Shown: piece by piece, positions 62,435 through 64,000 of the stretch
How the letters are laid out: each line of letters begins with the position of its first letter
Numbering within the stretch: position 1 is the first letter of the stretch
Position numbers and translations under genes: made by a program
Source of the DNA: Nitrospiraceae bacterium
GTDB lineage: Bacteria > Nitrospirota > Nitrospiria > Nitrospirales > UBA2166
Assembly (NCBI GenBank): GCA_002726235.1
Contig: PBSN01000008.1
Span: forward strand, 19,826 to 83,825
DNA length: 64,000 bases
Reading direction: 5' to 3'
Notes under the pieces: model-generated
The model's database searches: none
Told to the model about the DNA's origin: nothing
Seen by the model: the letters and a program-made list of their open reading frames with translations, nothing else

Positions 62435-63646
62435 ATGTCAGATGATTTCCTGAGCAAGTCGGTAATGGAGCTGTATGCTCATGCAGCGCGCAACGGTGAG
62501 CAGGTTTGTGTTCCGGATGGATATGACATGGAATTTCTCGCCACATACATTCCTCAATCGGTGCTGCAAATAGCAATGGGTTGTGGTGTTCCCGTTGGAT
62601 TGGGAACCGTCCGCCTTGGTGAGACGATTCTTGATGTTGGATCTGGGGGAGGAATCGACTGTTTTGAAGCTTCTCGGTTAACGGGTAAAGATGGCCTCGT
62701 TATTGGCGTCGATATGACTGATGAAATGTTAGAGATTGCGCGTAATTCTGCTGCAACTGTTGCGACCAATTTGGGGTATCCACAATCGAATGTGGAGTTT
62801 CGAAAAGGCAGAGCTGAAAAACTTCCTGTCGATGACCAAACGATTGATCTGATTATCTCGAATTGCGTCATTAATTTGGCTCAGGACAAACAAAGGGTGT
62901 TTCAAGAGATGTATCGTGCATTGAAAATCGGTGGAAGGTTTACTATCTCTGACGTTGTTGCTGACACGTCAGTCCCCAACTATTTGCTGAACGATCAAGA
63001 GCGGTGGGGTGCGTGTCTTTCAGGTGCTATGTATACCCGTGACTATCTTCGAACGATTCGTGGTACAGGGTTTGTCGGGGTTCACCAGATTGGCGTGGCG
63101 CCGTGGGGAATGATTGATGGCGTGCATTTCTCTGCGCTGACGGTGACGGGTTACAAGGTTGCCGTTCCGCCTTCCAAACCCTCTAATGAAGAGCAATTTT
63201 CAGGGTATGCCGTGCTCAAAGGGCCATTTAAGTGGGTCATTGATGAGTATGATCAGACGTTTGTTCGGGGCCTCTGGCGCTCGATCGATCAGAAGACGTT
63301 GGATTTGTTGCATTTGGATCCGTTTCGACCGTGGTTTCTGTTTTCTAAGGACGTAGTATCGGGGAAAATGCTAAACGATGACGATCCAGAATTGCTACGA
63401 ATTATTCCTGAAGATAAGCCGTGTGTGTGGCAGGGACATTTTGCGACAATGACGAGTCTTTTTGAACGGGCTGAGGACGATGACCATCATCAATTTGAAA
63501 GTGGCGTTCCGATCGAAATTTGCTCGAAAACAAATGCTGTGTTGGCGACTCCACAGTACGCGTCATTTTTTCATATTCTTAACCGTTCGCAACAATCTGT
63601 GTCTGGTGAGGCTGTCTCTTGTAGCCCAAACGGAGAGTGCTGCTAG
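62435..63646 (+). CDS. arsM: Arsenite methyltransferase-like SAM enzyme (ArsM family)
   Basis: ArsM methylates As(III) using SAM. SAM-binding ILDVGSGGG is at about 65-73. The two As(III)-binding cysteines of the core are present: Cys144 in SNCVINL and Cys194 in GACLSG, each in its typical setting. The protein ends in CSPNGECC, a Cys-rich tail seen in some ArsM proteins. At 403 residues it is longer than the usual 280-350, and the C-terminal half seems to contain two related copies of the small C-terminal domain (see findings). The ATG follows GAAGGGGG. An ArsR-family gene starts 5 bp after its stop, which supports an arsenic role. Confidence 0.82.
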   Translation: MSDDFLSKSVMELYAHAARNGEQVCVPDGYDMEFLATYIPQSVLQIAMGCGVPVGLGTVRLGETILDVGSGGGIDCFEASRLTGKDGLVIGVDMTDEMLEIARNSAATVATNLGYPQSNVEFRKGRAEKLPVDDQTIDLIISNCVINLAQDKQRVFQEMYRALKIGGRFTISDVVADTSVPNYLLNDQERWGACLSGAMYTRDYLRTIRGTGFVGVHQIGVAPWGMIDGVHFSALTVTGYKVAVPPSKPSNEEQFSGYAVLKGPFKWVIDEYDQTFVRGLWRSIDQKTLDLLHLDPFRPWFLFSKDVVSGKMLNDDDPELLRIIPEDKPCVWQGHFATMTSLFERAEDDDHHQFESGVPIEICSKTNAVLATPQYASFFHILNRSQQSVSGEAVSCSPNGECC

Positions 63647-63651
63647 CCATT

Positions 63652-63978
63652 ATGACACGGTCGGTGAGCGCAAAACCCATACGAAGCTCTAAGGATTGTG
63701 CTGGTCTGTTGCGGGCGATGGGGGGTGATACACGTCTCCGAATTCTTCGGTCATTATTCAATCGAGAAAAGTGTGTTACCGAGATTGCACATGAACTTGC
63801 TTTATCTCAGCCCCATATCTCTCACCACCTTCAAATTTTGAGAAATGCTGGCCTTGTTGAAGGGCGACGAGATGGCCAACGTATTTGTTACCGGCTCTTT
63901 TCTGAAATTGGGGAGGGTCTCACTAATCATGAAAAAAAAGAAATTGATTTCGGGTGTTGTCGTATCTCTTTTCGATAG
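63652..63978 (+). CDS. ArsR/SmtB-family metalloregulator
   Basis: The 108-residue protein is a winged-HTH repressor. The recognition region is CVTEIAHELALSQPHISHHLQIL, followed by the wing AGLVEGRRDGQRICYRL. Classical ArsR binds As(III) through CVCDLC in the first of these helices; here only one Cys is in that position. Other cysteines are at DCAGLL near the N-terminus, RICY in the wing and GCC near the C-terminus, so the metal site may be of a different type. I choose the ATG at 63652, which is 5 bp after the arsM stop. The gene ends 22 bp before the window end. Confidence 0.85.
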   Translation: MTRSVSAKPIRSSKDCAGLLRAMGGDTRLRILRSLFNREKCVTEIAHELALSQPHISHHLQILRNAGLVEGRRDGQRICYRLFSEIGEGLTNHEKKEIDFGCCRISFR

Positions 63979-64000
63979 TTTTCTGATTTTACCCGTAAGA

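Overview
The window is a gene-dense piece of a bacterial chromosome of roughly 50% GC. It contains no insertion sequence, phage gene or CRISPR array. The cell it implies is Gram-negative: it has hopanoid synthesis, an Omp85 barrel and an MlaC-type periplasmic protein. It also has DivIVA and a clear prokaryotic ubiquitin-like protein (Pup). Among Gram-negatives, Pup outside Actinobacteria is best known from Nitrospirota (Leptospirillum, Nitrospira), so a Nitrospirota-like bacterium is my best inference; NC10 or another Pup-bearing phylum is not excluded. TTG and GTG starts are common (argS, recJ, rsmH, ftsL, yggS, proC), and many genes overlap by ATGA or TTGA.

Layout. Positions 1-11.5 kb (+): the 3' part of ychF, then pyrR-pyrB-pyrC-sppA-M48 peptidase, then argS-tgt-yajC-secD-secF. 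Positions 11.5-16.5 kb are accessory: a 0.9-kb gene-free stretch ends in a strong sigma70-like promoter, followed by a 1015-residue secreted kelch-propeller protein and a small sulfite-oxidase-like molybdoenzyme. A tRNA-Cys(GCA) follows. Positions 16.9-23.8 kb (+): K+-independent H+-pyrophosphatase hppA, a stand-alone pup, recJ, bifunctional rel, and a secreted protein of unknown function.

Positions 24.2-43.6 kb (+) hold a nearly complete division and cell-wall (dcw) cluster: rsmH-ftsL-ftsI-murE-murF-mraY-murD-ftsW-murG-murC-murB-ddl-ftsQ-ftsA-ftsZ, then yggS-proC-yggT-divIVA. mraZ is missing. The promoter region carries DnaA-box-like 9-mers, and FtsQ appears to lack its POTRA domain. A DUF167 protein and a serine beta-lactamase-fold hydrolase follow.

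Positions 45.2-62.1 kb are all on the minus strand. Read in transcription order they are smc, a Crp/Fnr regulator, squalene-hopene cyclase, a small ORF, HpnN-like RND transporter, MlaC/HpnM-like protein, a POTRA-less Omp85 barrel, dxs, ispG and a DHH phosphoesterase. Isoprenoid supply (dxs, ispG), hopanoid cyclisation (shc) and likely envelope transport (hpnN, hpnM-like, Omp85) therefore sit together. The window ends with a divergent arsM-like methyltransferase and an arsR-family regulator.

The most notable observations are the orphan pup between hppA and recJ, the POTRA-less FtsQ, the double seven-bladed kelch architecture, the DnaA-box-like motifs at the dcw promoter, and the hopanoid/MEP/Omp85 neighbourhood.
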